Shown: positions 22,244 to 31,051 of the stretch, piece by piece
How the letters are laid out: each line of letters starts with the position of its first letter
Numbering within the stretch: the stretch's first letter is position 1
From: Leptospira ilyithenensis
GTDB lineage: Bacteria > Spirochaetota > Leptospiria > Leptospirales > Leptospiraceae
Direction: 5' to 3'
Assembly (NCBI RefSeq): GCF_004771005.1
Contig: NZ_RQHV01000042.1
Location: 124,001-188,000, forward strand
DNA: 64,000 bases
Notes under the pieces: generated by a model
The model's input: the letters and a program-made list of their open reading frames with translations, nothing else
What the model was told of the DNA's origin: nothing
Databases searched by the model: none
Program-made: the position numbers and the translations under genes

Positions 22244-22265
22244 CAATATATTTCGTTATCATAGA

Positions 22266-23831
22266 ATGAACAATGTTCTAATTATAACGCTTCTATTTTC
22301 CGTTATTCCATTTTTTGAAATCTTTGCTAAAGAAATAAGTATTCTACCTGCGTCCTTAAGCGGAGAAGTTCCATCCTTTTTGGGAACCAAGGAAGAAGCG
22401 TCCGTTGAGCTCGCAAAAATTTCGAGGCATTATCTAAAAAGAAATTTTTTTACGGAAATTACAGATGCAAAGAGTGTTGAAAATTTTCTATCTTCGGAAG
22501 GTTTCAATGCAGATACGAAACTAACAGAACAAAATTTGAATTTGTTATGCATTGAATGGGATAGCAATTTCATTTCCAAAGATTCCATAGATTTCGGAAA
22601 TCCTGTTTTGATTCAGACGGAGATATACAATTGCAAAAGCAAATCTCTTCAACAGGTCCAATCAAAGCTGATATCGAATTTTATTCTAGCGATTGAAAAA
22701 CACATAGAGAAAAGTTTTCGGTTTCTACCTCCGAAGATTCATGATAATAGACAAAAACGGGATAATATTTATAACGAAGTTTATTTTTTATTCGATACGA
22801 ATGCTTCGTATGCTTATTATAGAAAAGACTTTGTAAAATCGGTTTCTTCTTTAATCGACATGCCGAATCTCTTCTTAGGGCTAACTCTTGTTCGTAAGGA
22901 TAAAATCCTGAATATCGCATCTTCTTTGGAACATGCGGAAGTAAAAAAAGTTATAGAAGATGTAACATGGTCGGGTAACAATTCACCTGATGTCATTTTG
23001 CAATCCATTCAATCTTTGAAGTTGAGATTCACCGGTGGCAAAAAAGAATCCAGAAAACTATTTTTACTTTTATCAGGTGCCTCTAAAGACAAATCAAACG
23101 CGATCATACTTGCATTGAATGAGATCAGACAATTGGGATTTCAAATTCATATAGTGATTCCGAATCATTCGGAATTGACTGTGATCCGGGAATTGCAAAG
23201 GATCGGACGTTCCAGCTCCGCAAAGATATTGGGAATTACGGATTACCAAAAGATAGGGAACGAAGACGGATATTCCAATTTGTATTTGAATCAATTCAAT
23301 CTTTATACTTCCGTTCTCGATGCTCCTCCTCCTTTTGATTTCGTAGCTTCCAATTATAAAAAATGGGACGCTTCGATTGTTCGTGCTGCCGTAGATGTGA
23401 TCACTCCTTATAATATGTTCCAAGCTTATGAAAAAATTTCAGAAAAAAGAGTTTTGGAAAAATCGGAAGTGAAAACCGACATCGAAACTTTACTTGGTTC
23501 AGAAATGATCCGCGAAGAATCGGATACGGGAAGATACCAAAATGCACTCTTGGAAACAAAAGGAGAAGCCATCTGGATCAAACTTCCTATAGAATTGAAT
23601 GTGATTCCGGGAAAAGAATATATTGTACAGACTACATTCTACGGAGATTCACTTTCCACATGGGGTGTGAAAAATCTACCAAATGAAACAAGTTTGTTAA
23701 GAACAAGTAGCTCTTATCCCAGATCCTTGCTCATTCTTCCTTCCCAATCGAAAAAATTTTTGGAATCCAACAAGATCAAACAATTTTCCGGATACTTACA
23801 AGGTGTGATCAGTGTCGTCAAAAAGAAATGA
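22266..23831 (+). CDS. Exported protein with vWA-like domain, function unknown
   Basis: A 521-residue protein with an N-terminal signal peptide (MNNVLIITLLFSVIPFFEIFA). The middle (residues ~175-330) has a vWA-like pattern: VYFLFDTNASYAYYRKDF carries a D-x-N-x-S version of the MIDAS motif, and RKLFLLLSGASKDKSNAI and FQIHIVIPNHSE follow as alternating strands and helices. The ATG at 22266 is preferred; a GTG at 22218 would place the start before the shared operator. The last 20 bases overlap the AAA+ gene downstream, so the two are co-expressed. Confidence 0.65.
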   Translation: MNNVLIITLLFSVIPFFEIFAKEISILPASLSGEVPSFLGTKEEASVELAKISRHYLKRNFFTEITDAKSVENFLSSEGFNADTKLTEQNLNLLCIEWDSNFISKDSIDFGNPVLIQTEIYNCKSKSLQQVQSKLISNFILAIEKHIEKSFRFLPPKIHDNRQKRDNIYNEVYFLFDTNASYAYYRKDFVKSVSSLIDMPNLFLGLTLVRKDKILNIASSLEHAEVKKVIEDVTWSGNNSPDVILQSIQSLKLRFTGGKKESRKLFLLLSGASKDKSNAIILALNEIRQLGFQIHIVIPNHSELTVIRELQRIGRSSSAKILGITDYQKIGNEDGYSNLYLNQFNLYTSVLDAPPPFDFVASNYKKWDASIVRAAVDVITPYNMFQAYEKISEKRVLEKSEVKTDIETLLGSEMIREESDTGRYQNALLETKGEAIWIKLPIELNVIPGKEYIVQTTFYGDSLSTWGVKNLPNETSLLRTSSSYPRSLLILPSQSKKFLESNKIKQFSGYLQGVISVVKKK

Positions 23832-24693
23832 AGAGAATTGGATCACAGCTTCTTCTGATATAAAAAAACTCAAAGAACAATGGATCAATTCTTCCCAAAC
23901 AAAAATTCCCTTACTAGTCATCGGTGAATCGGGAGTAGGCAAATCTTTTTGGATCGAACAGTCGATTCAAATCAGAAAGATTCTTACAAATGAGGTGAAG
24001 GTAGTGGACTTTAATTCCCATCCTATTTCGCTTGCGGAAATAAATCTACTTCTCAAAAGCCAAAAAACAAAGGTTATCTGGTTAAAAAATCTGGCTTATG
24101 CCGAAACTGAAACCGTTAAGGACTGGTTGAATTGGTGGAAGGAAGAGAAGTACAATAAAGATCCGATATACTATCTTTATTGGGAATTGGCCAAGGAGGA
24201 AGTTTCATTACTGCAAGAAAAACCTTTGGCTCAGGATTTTTTCGAGCAACTCAGATCATTTCGTTTCGAATTACCTCCTCTTTCAAAAAGAAAACCCGAT
24301 ATAGCATTGTTTTTACAGAATTTTCTGGAGATGGCAAATGCGGATTTGAAAAAGAAAGTTTTGTCTTTTGAGGAAAAATTCATTCCCTTTTTTTTGAACC
24401 GTATTTACAAGACCAACTTACATGAATTAAGGGATCTCGTATTTTCCATGGTGGCATTTACTTCCACAAAACATGTTTTATTAAAATCCCTTCCTTTACA
24501 TTATTTTACCTCGGAAGCGGAAAAACTACATATCCAAACAGGTGTTTCCATAAGTGATTATGAAAAAGAAATCATCAAATCCAATTTGATTCTTACCAAT
24601 GGAAACCGTGAAAAAACCGCAAAAATCTTAGGCATCTCTGAACGGAATTTGTATCGGAAGTTAAAGGAATATCAATTGGAAGAAGTTTGTTGA
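23812..24693 (+). CDS. AAA+-like ATPase with Fis-type helix-turn-helix, no sigma-54 loop
   Basis: A 293-residue protein that looks like a cut-down NtrC-type regulator. It has a P-loop GESGVGKSF near residue 38, the later AAA+ piece LHELRDLVFS (the NVRELRN position of NtrC proteins) and a C-terminal Fis-like DNA-binding helix pair (NREKTAKILGISERNLYRKLKEY). The GAFTGA loop that contacts sigma-54 is absent, and there is no N-terminal receiver. The start is GTG with AAGGTG 6 bases upstream. It is translationally linked to the vWA-like gene. The 3' end overlaps holA by 22 bases. Confidence 0.7.
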   Translation: MSSKRNEENWITASSDIKKLKEQWINSSQTKIPLLVIGESGVGKSFWIEQSIQIRKILTNEVKVVDFNSHPISLAEINLLLKSQKTKVIWLKNLAYAETETVKDWLNWWKEEKYNKDPIYYLYWELAKEEVSLLQEKPLAQDFFEQLRSFRFELPPLSKRKPDIALFLQNFLEMANADLKKKVLSFEEKFIPFFLNRIYKTNLHELRDLVFSMVAFTSTKHVLLKSLPLHYFTSEAEKLHIQTGVSISDYEKEIIKSNLILTNGNREKTAKILGISERNLYRKLKEYQLEEVC

Positions 24694-25778
24694 AGAATTC
24701 TAAAAGCATCCATCATCTTTTGTGAAAAATAAATTCTGCCTTCTTCGTTTCTAAGACCGGATTTGAATTTAATATTCATTTCAATCAAGAGTTCGTAGAA
24801 ATCGTTCAGCGACTTTTCCGTAAAATGTTTGGATTCGGTTGCCAATTGTTTTCTCATAAAGTTTTTTCTACCTTCTGAAAAATGTCCTGTCTTTAGCAAT
24901 TCATCCATAACGGGAATGGGAACTTCTCCGTTGTGTTTGGTTCTGATGATTCTAAATTTTCGAATCTCATCCAGTTTATAAAGCAACCTGGTTAAAAAAG
25001 ATAAAATATCCCCGTTATCATCAGTGAACTTTGTAAATTCTTTAAAGAATTCCGTCTTTCTACCTTGGACCAGATAATCTACGAGAGTTGACGGGTTAAT
25101 CTGTGTTTGGTTGAATAGGATCGCATTGATATCATCCAAAGTGAATTTAGTTTTATTCAAATACTGTTTTAATTTGCGAATGCTTTTTAAATAAGCTCCT
25201 ATATTTGCAGGAATCTTATGCACAAATTCATCCCAAGCATCATTTTCCAATTGAACATGTTCTTGTTCCAAAACTTCACGCAAGGTTTTGGTAATATCGC
25301 TTTGGTATAAAATTTTAGGTTTATAATAAGAATGCTGGCTTTGGAAAAGGGTATTGAAACTCGCAGGTAGGTCTTTGGAATCGTAATGTACCAGAAAGAA
25401 AATTTTATCCGAAACGGAAGTGATATTTTTTTTAAAACCCACATTGAAGTCTCTGTATTCAGTGGAAGCTTTTGGGTCCAGGATCGGCTTGAAAAAAGCA
25501 GTTCCATGTTTTACAATGATCAGTTTTTTCGGAAAAAACATATCAGGAGTGAATAATTCTGCAAAAAGTTTGTTTTGATCACCACCTTCTGCCACAATCA
25601 CGATGATTTCGAAAGTTTCTCCCTGTTTGTTCAGGGCTTCCTTGTAAAAATCAGTGATTAATTCGAATTCATAGGAATCTTCTCCTACAAAAGTAAAAAT
25701 CTGGGGCATTTCCTTTGTCGGTGTTTTGAACAACTGGAATAGCGAAGTATATTCTTTACCTGTTTTTTTTGTTTCCAT
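24672..25778 (-). CDS. holA: DNA polymerase III clamp-loader subunit delta (HolA)
   Basis: A 368-residue protein with the HolA layout: an N-terminal domain IFTFVGEDSYEFELITDFYKEAL, then the helical domain LKSIRKLKQYLNKTKFTLDDINAIL and a C-terminal LLYKLDEIRKFRIIR...FSEGRKNFMRKQ collar region. It opens the beta clamp in the loader complex. Its partner HolB is encoded at 10287. The assignment is by overall pattern, since this family has few sharp motifs. Confidence 0.82.
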   Translation of the reverse strand: METKKTGKEYTSLFQLFKTPTKEMPQIFTFVGEDSYEFELITDFYKEALNKQGETFEIIVIVAEGGDQNKLFAELFTPDMFFPKKLIIVKHGTAFFKPILDPKASTEYRDFNVGFKKNITSVSDKIFFLVHYDSKDLPASFNTLFQSQHSYYKPKILYQSDITKTLREVLEQEHVQLENDAWDEFVHKIPANIGAYLKSIRKLKQYLNKTKFTLDDINAILFNQTQINPSTLVDYLVQGRKTEFFKEFTKFTDDNGDILSFLTRLLYKLDEIRKFRIIRTKHNGEVPIPVMDELLKTGHFSEGRKNFMRKQLATESKHFTEKSLNDFYELLIEMNIKFKSGLRNEEGRIYFSQKMMDAFRILQQTSSN

Positions 25779-25829
25779 TTTTTTAAGAATGGTCTAATCT
25801 CGTAAGAGAGAAAGAGCGATAATCACAGT

Positions 25830-26060
25830 ATGGATATAGCAAGCGGTGTGGCAAGAGTTTCAGGATTAGGGGAACCACTTACGTATGTGATGCCCACATA
25901 CAATACAAAGGCCATCGAAAAGGTGGATGCGGTTCAGTCGAGAGACTATAAACCCAAATATCCTTCCGAAGATACGGCAAGTCAGGCAAGTTCGATCCAA
26001 GGGGATTCTGGTAAAAAAGCCAGTTATACTCCTGGCGATTTGGTCAACGTTTACGCCTAA
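25830..26060 (+). CDS. Small hypothetical protein
   Basis: A 76-residue soluble, mostly polar protein with no signal peptide, membrane segment or recognised motif; it is rich in Ser, Gly, Tyr and Asp (QASSIQGDSGKKASYTPGD). A GAGAGAAAGAG stretch lies upstream of the ATG, and the frame has no good competitor on the other strand. I recognise no family. It is probably real, but the evidence is modest. Confidence 0.5.
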   Translation: MDIASGVARVSGLGEPLTYVMPTYNTKAIEKVDAVQSRDYKPKYPSEDTASQASSIQGDSGKKASYTPGDLVNVYA

Positions 26061-26070
26061 AACCTTTTCT

Positions 26071-26646
26071 TTATGGGGAATTTTCATTTCCCCAGTATTC
26101 CTTCCAAATTTTCGATCTTCCTAAAAACGAAAAAAGCGGAAAGCCGACCACATTGTGGTACCTACCACGCCATTCCCGAACGGGACCGCCCGAATCTTGA
26201 ATTCCGTAGGAGCCAGCTTTATCAAAAGGTTGAGCTCTATGAATGTAAGATTCAATTTCTGAAATACTCCATTTTTTAAAAGCAATCTCGGTCTCTTCAT
26301 AAAAAAAATCGGATTGGCCGACAGAATACAGACAAGCCCCGGAAAAAACAGAATGGGATTTTCCGTTCAAATTGCTCAGAATTCGGACTGCGTCCTCGAA
26401 GTTTTCTGGTTTATGCAAAATCCGATTGTTCTGCACGACGATTGTATCGCAAGACAAGTAACTGGAATTCAAATCAAGGGAACCAGGAGAACCAATCTTT
26501 GCTTTGGCGATCCGCTCCAAATAGGAAAGCGGAAGTTCGCCAGGGATTTCCCTTTCATCTATGTCGGAAGGTTGGATTTCAAATTGAATCCCCAAAGTTT
26601 TTAAAATCTCAATTCTTCGGGGAGATCTACTTTTTAGAATGAACAA
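26071..26646 (-). CDS. maf: Maf family nucleoside triphosphate pyrophosphatase
   Basis: This 191-residue house-cleaning enzyme hydrolyses non-canonical or UTP/dTTP nucleotides. Motifs: SRSPRR near the N-terminus (the family has SxSPRR), YLERIAKAK, LSCDTIVV and FDKAGSYGIQDSGG. The start is TTG, preceded by AAAGG. The N-terminus reads LKSRSPRR where many relatives have LASxSPRR. It converges with the small ORF at 25830 and diverges from the lipoprotein at 26665. Confidence 0.9.
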   Translation of the reverse strand: MFILKSRSPRRIEILKTLGIQFEIQPSDIDEREIPGELPLSYLERIAKAKIGSPGSLDLNSSYLSCDTIVVQNNRILHKPENFEDAVRILSNLNGKSHSVFSGACLYSVGQSDFFYEETEIAFKKWSISEIESYIHRAQPFDKAGSYGIQDSGGPVREWRGRYHNVVGFPLFSFLGRSKIWKEYWGNENSP

Positions 26647-26664
26647 GTTCTTGCCTTTCTGTCA

Positions 26665-26928
26665 ATGTTAGTCACAGTAAATTCTGTGAAGCAGAAGACT
26701 CCCATCCTTTTTCTGATGTTAATCTTAAATTTATCCATCGGGTGTAAATTCGGACATGTAGAAGATATTGAAGATTGTAATCCGATCGCAGATTATTATG
26801 AAAGAGGCGCGCATTATATTCGCAGGGATCTTGTGCGGGACGACGGAACTTTAGATTATAAAAAATTATTAGAAGATTCAAAACCGCAGAATAGCGAGTG
26901 TTATCCTGCCAATCATGAGGTGAAATGA
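26665..26928 (+). CDS. Small putative lipoprotein
   Basis: An 87-residue protein with a hydrophobic signal (ILFLMLILNLSIGC) and a likely lipidated cysteine at 27. The mature part is 60 residues, acidic, with three more cysteines including the lipidation site neighbourhood (EDCNPIADYYERG; NSECYPANHEV). No family recognised. It overlaps the downstream SDR gene by ATGA, so the two are translationally coupled. Confidence 0.6.
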   Translation: MLVTVNSVKQKTPILFLMLILNLSIGCKFGHVEDIEDCNPIADYYERGAHYIRRDLVRDDGTLDYKKLLEDSKPQNSECYPANHEVK

Positions 26929-27662
26929 AACTTTTCGATATAACTGGAAAAACCGTACTGATTACCGGCGCAAGCCGGGGAATTGGAAAATCCATTGCAC
27001 TTGGATTCAGAGATGCCGGTGCCATTGTTTATGGTGCCGGATCAAGGCCCGAATCAATCGAATGGATGGACAAAGAAGGAATCAACGGTGTTGTAGTTGA
27101 TGTCCGTTCCGAAAAAGATGCATTCAATGTGATCGGGAAAATCCGCGAAAAACACGGAAAATTAAACTGTCTCATCAATAACGCGGGTATTGCGACAAAC
27201 ACTCCTGCATCGGGGTTCAAAGAAGAAGAACTCCAGAATATGATTCAAACCAATTATACAGGAGTGTTTAGAAATTGTCAGGCTTATTACAAACATCATA
27301 AAAAAGACGGAGGAAACATCATTAATGTTGCTTCCGTTCTGGGTATGGTCGGATCAAAGCTTGCTTCTGTCTATTCAGGAACAAAAGGTGCTGTCATTAG
27401 TTTATCGAAAGCGTTGGCAATTGAATGGTGTAACTCTGGTTATAGAGTGAATGTGATCTGTCCGGGACTGATTGATACGGACATGACTGACATGATTAAA
27501 GACAAAGAGTATATTTTGAATCAGGTCCTTGCAGGGATTCCCATGGGTCGGTTGGGAGATCCGGAAGATATTTTGGGCGCCGCCATTTATCTGGCATCGG
27601 ACGCGTCAAAGTACGTTACAGGTCAAACACTCGTTGTAGACGGCGGGCTCATAGCACAGTAG
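26925..27662 (+). CDS. Short-chain dehydrogenase/reductase (SDR)
   Basis: A 245-residue Rossmann-fold oxidoreductase with TGASRGIG (14-21), NNAG, the catalytic Ser in NVASVLGM, Tyr and Lys in YSGTKG (~150-154) and the C-terminal VDGG motif. It resembles FabG-type 3-oxoacyl reductases or gluconate 5-dehydrogenases; the substrate is not readable. It lies in a small plus-strand run from the lipoprotein at 26665 to the Sua5-like gene. Confidence 0.88.
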   Translation: MKLFDITGKTVLITGASRGIGKSIALGFRDAGAIVYGAGSRPESIEWMDKEGINGVVVDVRSEKDAFNVIGKIREKHGKLNCLINNAGIATNTPASGFKEEELQNMIQTNYTGVFRNCQAYYKHHKKDGGNIINVASVLGMVGSKLASVYSGTKGAVISLSKALAIEWCNSGYRVNVICPGLIDTDMTDMIKDKEYILNQVLAGIPMGRLGDPEDILGAAIYLASDASKYVTGQTLVVDGGLIAQ

Positions 27663-27669
27663 GTAGAAT

Positions 27670-28296
27670 ATGATAGATTATCTCCATCCTATCAATCCGG
27701 AAGTCCGAAAACTAAAACAAATTTCGGAACGATTGAAGAATGGAGAAATTTTTATCTTTCCAACTGACACTGTTTATGCGATCATTGCCGATTCGCATTC
27801 CAAAAAAGGTGTTGAAGCCATTTATAGTCTACGAAAACTCCCAAAAGACAAACCGCTTTCTTTGCTTTGTAAAGACATCTCCATGGCTTCACATATGATA
27901 GAATACCTTCCTAATCCTACTTACAAATTGATGAAAAAGATCACACCGGGACCTTTTACGTTTATTTTAAAGGCAAATAAAAATCTTCCCAAACCTTCCA
28001 TCGCATATAACAAAGACAGACATATTGGAATTAGAATCCCCGGTCATAACTTTCTGGAAGAGCTGTTAAAAATTCATGACTCTACCCTGACTTCCACATC
28101 AGCTTTTACAAATGACGAGTTTTTGATCGATATAGATGATTTAGAAGCGGTTTATGGAAATCATGTGGCAGCAATCATTGACGGAGGAATCGTTAAAGTA
28201 GAACCTTCGACGATCTTGGATTGTACGGAAGATAAGATCAAAGTGATCCGGGAAGGAAAAGGATTTTCCGATCTAAATCTTCAATCTGAAGAGTGA
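27670..28296 (+). CDS. Sua5/YciO/YrdC family protein (possible threonylcarbamoyl-AMP synthase)
   Basis: This 208-residue protein has the YrdC-fold motifs FPTDTVYAIIAD (30-41), LRKLPKDKPLSLLCKD, PGPFTFILKAN, IGIRIPGH and STILDCTEDKIKVIREG. The family includes TsaC/Sua5 enzymes that make threonylcarbamoyl-AMP for the t6A37 tRNA modification, and the less active YciO. TsaB and TsaE of the same pathway are at 33223-34340. TsaC versus YciO cannot be settled here; the overall length and N-terminus resemble YciO. Confidence 0.82.
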   Translation: MIDYLHPINPEVRKLKQISERLKNGEIFIFPTDTVYAIIADSHSKKGVEAIYSLRKLPKDKPLSLLCKDISMASHMIEYLPNPTYKLMKKITPGPFTFILKANKNLPKPSIAYNKDRHIGIRIPGHNFLEELLKIHDSTLTSTSAFTNDEFLIDIDDLEAVYGNHVAAIIDGGIVKVEPSTILDCTEDKIKVIREGKGFSDLNLQSEE

Positions 28297-28317
28297 ATCA
28301 AGTATTTTGAAAACAGC

Positions 28318-29418
28318 TCATTTTAAAACTTTAAGTAGCTGTGTCTTATAAGCTTTCATCTTGGCCTCGGAGTGTTTCGGTAGTTTTAAATCTATTTCCT
28401 GATTCAAATACTTATCGATAGGAATGATCCTGTATCCGGACGGATATACCCAAACCGGTTCGTAATTTATATTCATAATTTCTTTCGAACTCTTTCCATT
28501 TACAACAAGATCGAAATTTAAAATGATTCCACCGTCCGTAAAGGGTGCGTTCTGTGCGGATAGAAAATTTCCCAATGAATAAGCAACTAACTGTTGTTTC
28601 GATATACTCTCGTTTGAAGTAGTTTCAATTTTTTTAAAGTTTTGCACTACGTGAGGATGGCCTCCTATAATGAGGTCGGCACCTTCTTCCAATGCGATAT
28701 CAACCCATTTGATTTGATCTTTATCCGGCTCGGTTTTGTATTCTGTTCCGAAATGGAACCAAACAAGTGTAAAATCGACATTCCGGGTTTTGGAAAACCG
28801 AATGTCTTCTCTGATTTTTTTCTCTTCGATTAAACGAACAATCTTTTCCCCCGGAACTTTGATTCCGTTTGTAGAATAAGTATAATTATAAACAGCTATG
28901 CGAATTCCGTTTTTTTCTAAAATAAAATGTCTTCTGCTTTGATAATCCGATTCGGAAGAATAAGTCCCCAAAGGAATCATTCCTTCGGCGAGCACTGTTT
29001 CAATCGTCAGATCAATTGCTACCGCTCCTTTGTCCGCAGAATGATTGTTTGCTGTTGAAAGTACATGAAACCCTGCTTTTGCAATACTTTGAACAAATCC
29101 GGGAGGAGAACCGAATCTGGGATAACCGCTATGATCTGCTTGATCCTTGGTAATGGTAGTCTCCAGGTTTCCGAAAACGATGTCATAATTTTGTAAGATA
29201 GGTTTTACATATTCGAAACTGGAATCAGCAGAGTAGGATTTTGTTTTTGCATTCCAATATGTTCCTAACTGCGAATTGTGACACATAATGTCACCGACGA
29301 TTGCAATTCTAACTTGCTTTTTTCCTATCTTGGAAGGAAAACTAGAACATTGATTGAGTAGGAATAAAACACTAATGAACGTATTTATTATAAGATATCT
29401 ATATATTATCTTATCCAT
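28318..29418 (-). CDS. CapA family metallophosphatase-like lipoprotein
   Basis: A 366-residue protein of the CapA/PgsA family (linked to capsule or poly-gamma-glutamate export in other bacteria), with VRIAIVGDIMCHNSQLG, FGNLETTI, STANNHSADKG, IGGHPHVVQNF and YSLGNFLSAQ metal-site motifs of the calcineurin-like fold. The N-terminus is a lipoprotein signal ending LLNQC (Cys 24). Its first 44 coding bases overlap, head to head, the signal-peptide region of the divergent gene at 29375. Confidence 0.85.
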   Translation of the reverse strand: MDKIIYRYLIINTFISVLFLLNQCSSFPSKIGKKQVRIAIVGDIMCHNSQLGTYWNAKTKSYSADSSFEYVKPILQNYDIVFGNLETTITKDQADHSGYPRFGSPPGFVQSIAKAGFHVLSTANNHSADKGAVAIDLTIETVLAEGMIPLGTYSSESDYQSRRHFILEKNGIRIAVYNYTYSTNGIKVPGEKIVRLIEEKKIREDIRFSKTRNVDFTLVWFHFGTEYKTEPDKDQIKWVDIALEEGADLIIGGHPHVVQNFKKIETTSNESISKQQLVAYSLGNFLSAQNAPFTDGGIILNFDLVVNGKSSKEIMNINYEPVWVYPSGYRIIPIDKYLNQEIDLKLPKHSEAKMKAYKTQLLKVLK

Positions 29419-31048
29419 TTTTAGCTTATGTACTTCCTGCGGTTGGGAATCAGATTATAAAGAAGCTGCAAAGAGATCCTTACAACCAAATACGGATCTG
29501 ATCCTTGTGCCATATCCTTTCAATATTTTTGATAAACATTCAAGGGAATCAATCACTCTTTCTCATTATACCCAGGATGAAATTAAAAATATTCTGAAAG
29601 AATACGATCTATCTTGGGATGAATTGAAAGATAGCTGGAAATGGAATGAAAAAGAGCAATCGTTTGAAAAAGAAGTCAACTATACCTCTCATTATACTCA
29701 ATATTCCTATGACACGAACATTCCGGTTTGGATCTACGGACCAAAGTGGTTTTATAACGGCAACTACGCAGACAAAATTCACCAACAGCATCTTGCTTCG
29801 ATACTTTCGAAAGTATTGGATTTTTCTTTTTCAAACCTGCTCGACGTACAGTTCTTAACTAAAATTTTCAAAACCAATTCTGAAAAACCGAAACTCATCA
29901 TTACCATTGTAGTGGACCAGGGCGGACAACAGTTGTATTCTGCTCATCCCAACGCGTTTCCATTTCTGAAAGATTTAAAATCCAAATCCGCATATTTCAA
30001 AAACGGAAAAGTGGGACATCTGGAAGCACATACTGCTGTGGGACACGCAGCGATCGGAACCGGCGCTTACCCGTCCCAAACACAAGCATTCTCAAACGAA
30101 ATCTATTCCTGGTCCAAGGGAAAAATCGATGTTCATCAGGTCTACCAAGGCTTAGGTGATACTATAGATTTAAACGAATTAAAAGCGGCAAGTCTTGCTG
30201 ACGAATGGGATCTTTATCTAAACAACGAACCTGTAGTTATTAGTCAATGTTATGCGGCAAGGGCAAGTATCGGAATGGCAGGGCATGGCAAGGATTTTCA
30301 TTCGAAAAGCGGCCAAGTTTCGGATTCGGATTTTGTTTATTGGGAAAATACGAAAGATTTAAAATGGGATACATATTCCAATGCTTACCTTGTCCCAGAT
30401 GCGCTGAAACGATTCAATCTCTATGATTTTTACAAAGAAAAGGAAAAAACAACAACTAGTTCTTTCAAAGTAAAAGATCGTTTGGAATTTTTACAAAAGA
30501 TTCATTTTTTTCAGGCATCCGAATACCAAGTATTGTTAGATGGTGAATCAATCCGAACTGCGATTCAGAAAGAGATTTTGGAAAAGAAAAAACACCTGGA
30601 TGGAAAGACGGATTTTGTTTATGTGACCTTGAAGGCAACGGATGCAGTCGGTCATTTATCCGGTTGGGAATCGGAAGAAGCCCGCAAAATTCTTTCCGCG
30701 ACAGACAAAGAAATCGAAACGATATTTAACTTTTTAAAAGAAAACTATGGAGACGATTTTATCCTGGTAGTGACTGCAGACCATGGTGCCGCACCAATGC
30801 CGGAAGTATCCAATGCCAGTTTCCTAACTCATGATCAATTCTTTGAAGAACTCTCCCGGTTTTTACCGAAAGAAGTTCGGACGGAAAAATCAATCGTTCA
30901 ATGGGTAACCCACTCCCAACTTAGTTTGAATCGGGAAGTGATGAAAGAGTATTCTATCACTGAAGATCAGGTGATAGAAAAACTGGAAAATATTCTTGTC
31001 GATGGTAAACCGTTCTTTCGAAGGATATGGAAACGAAGCGATCTTTGA
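29375..31048 (+). CDS. Alkaline phosphatase superfamily lipoprotein (phosphodiesterase/nucleotide pyrophosphatase type)
   Basis: A 557-residue enzyme whose first metal motif is IITIVVDQGGQQ, with the nucleophile threonine region LEAHTAVGHAAIGTGAYPS and the late metal motifs KATDAVGHLSGWES and VVTADHGAAPMPE. These fit the PafA/NPP branch of the alkaline phosphatase superfamily. A lipobox (SLCTSC, Cys 22) follows a short signal. The ATG at 29375 has TAGGAA upstream; an earlier ATG at 29354 would add 7 residues. It ends 3 bases before the rnr stop. Confidence 0.83.
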   Translation: MNVFIIRYLYIILSIFSLCTSCGWESDYKEAAKRSLQPNTDLILVPYPFNIFDKHSRESITLSHYTQDEIKNILKEYDLSWDELKDSWKWNEKEQSFEKEVNYTSHYTQYSYDTNIPVWIYGPKWFYNGNYADKIHQQHLASILSKVLDFSFSNLLDVQFLTKIFKTNSEKPKLIITIVVDQGGQQLYSAHPNAFPFLKDLKSKSAYFKNGKVGHLEAHTAVGHAAIGTGAYPSQTQAFSNEIYSWSKGKIDVHQVYQGLGDTIDLNELKAASLADEWDLYLNNEPVVISQCYAARASIGMAGHGKDFHSKSGQVSDSDFVYWENTKDLKWDTYSNAYLVPDALKRFNLYDFYKEKEKTTTSSFKVKDRLEFLQKIHFFQASEYQVLLDGESIRTAIQKEILEKKKHLDGKTDFVYVTLKATDAVGHLSGWESEEARKILSATDKEIETIFNFLKENYGDDFILVVTADHGAAPMPEVSNASFLTHDQFFEELSRFLPKEVRTEKSIVQWVTHSQLSLNREVMKEYSITEDQVIEKLENILVDGKPFFRRIWKRSDL

Positions 31049-31051
31049 TTT

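Noticed and set aside
22218..22265. GTG start of the vWA-like gene
   Set aside because: It would cover the shared operator and give a broken signal peptide; the ATG at 22266 begins a proper one.
26074..26094. TGGGGAA / TTCCCCA hairpin between the small ORF at 25830 and maf
   Set aside because: It lies in the maf 3' coding end and has no T-run on either side; a terminator role is possible but not supported.
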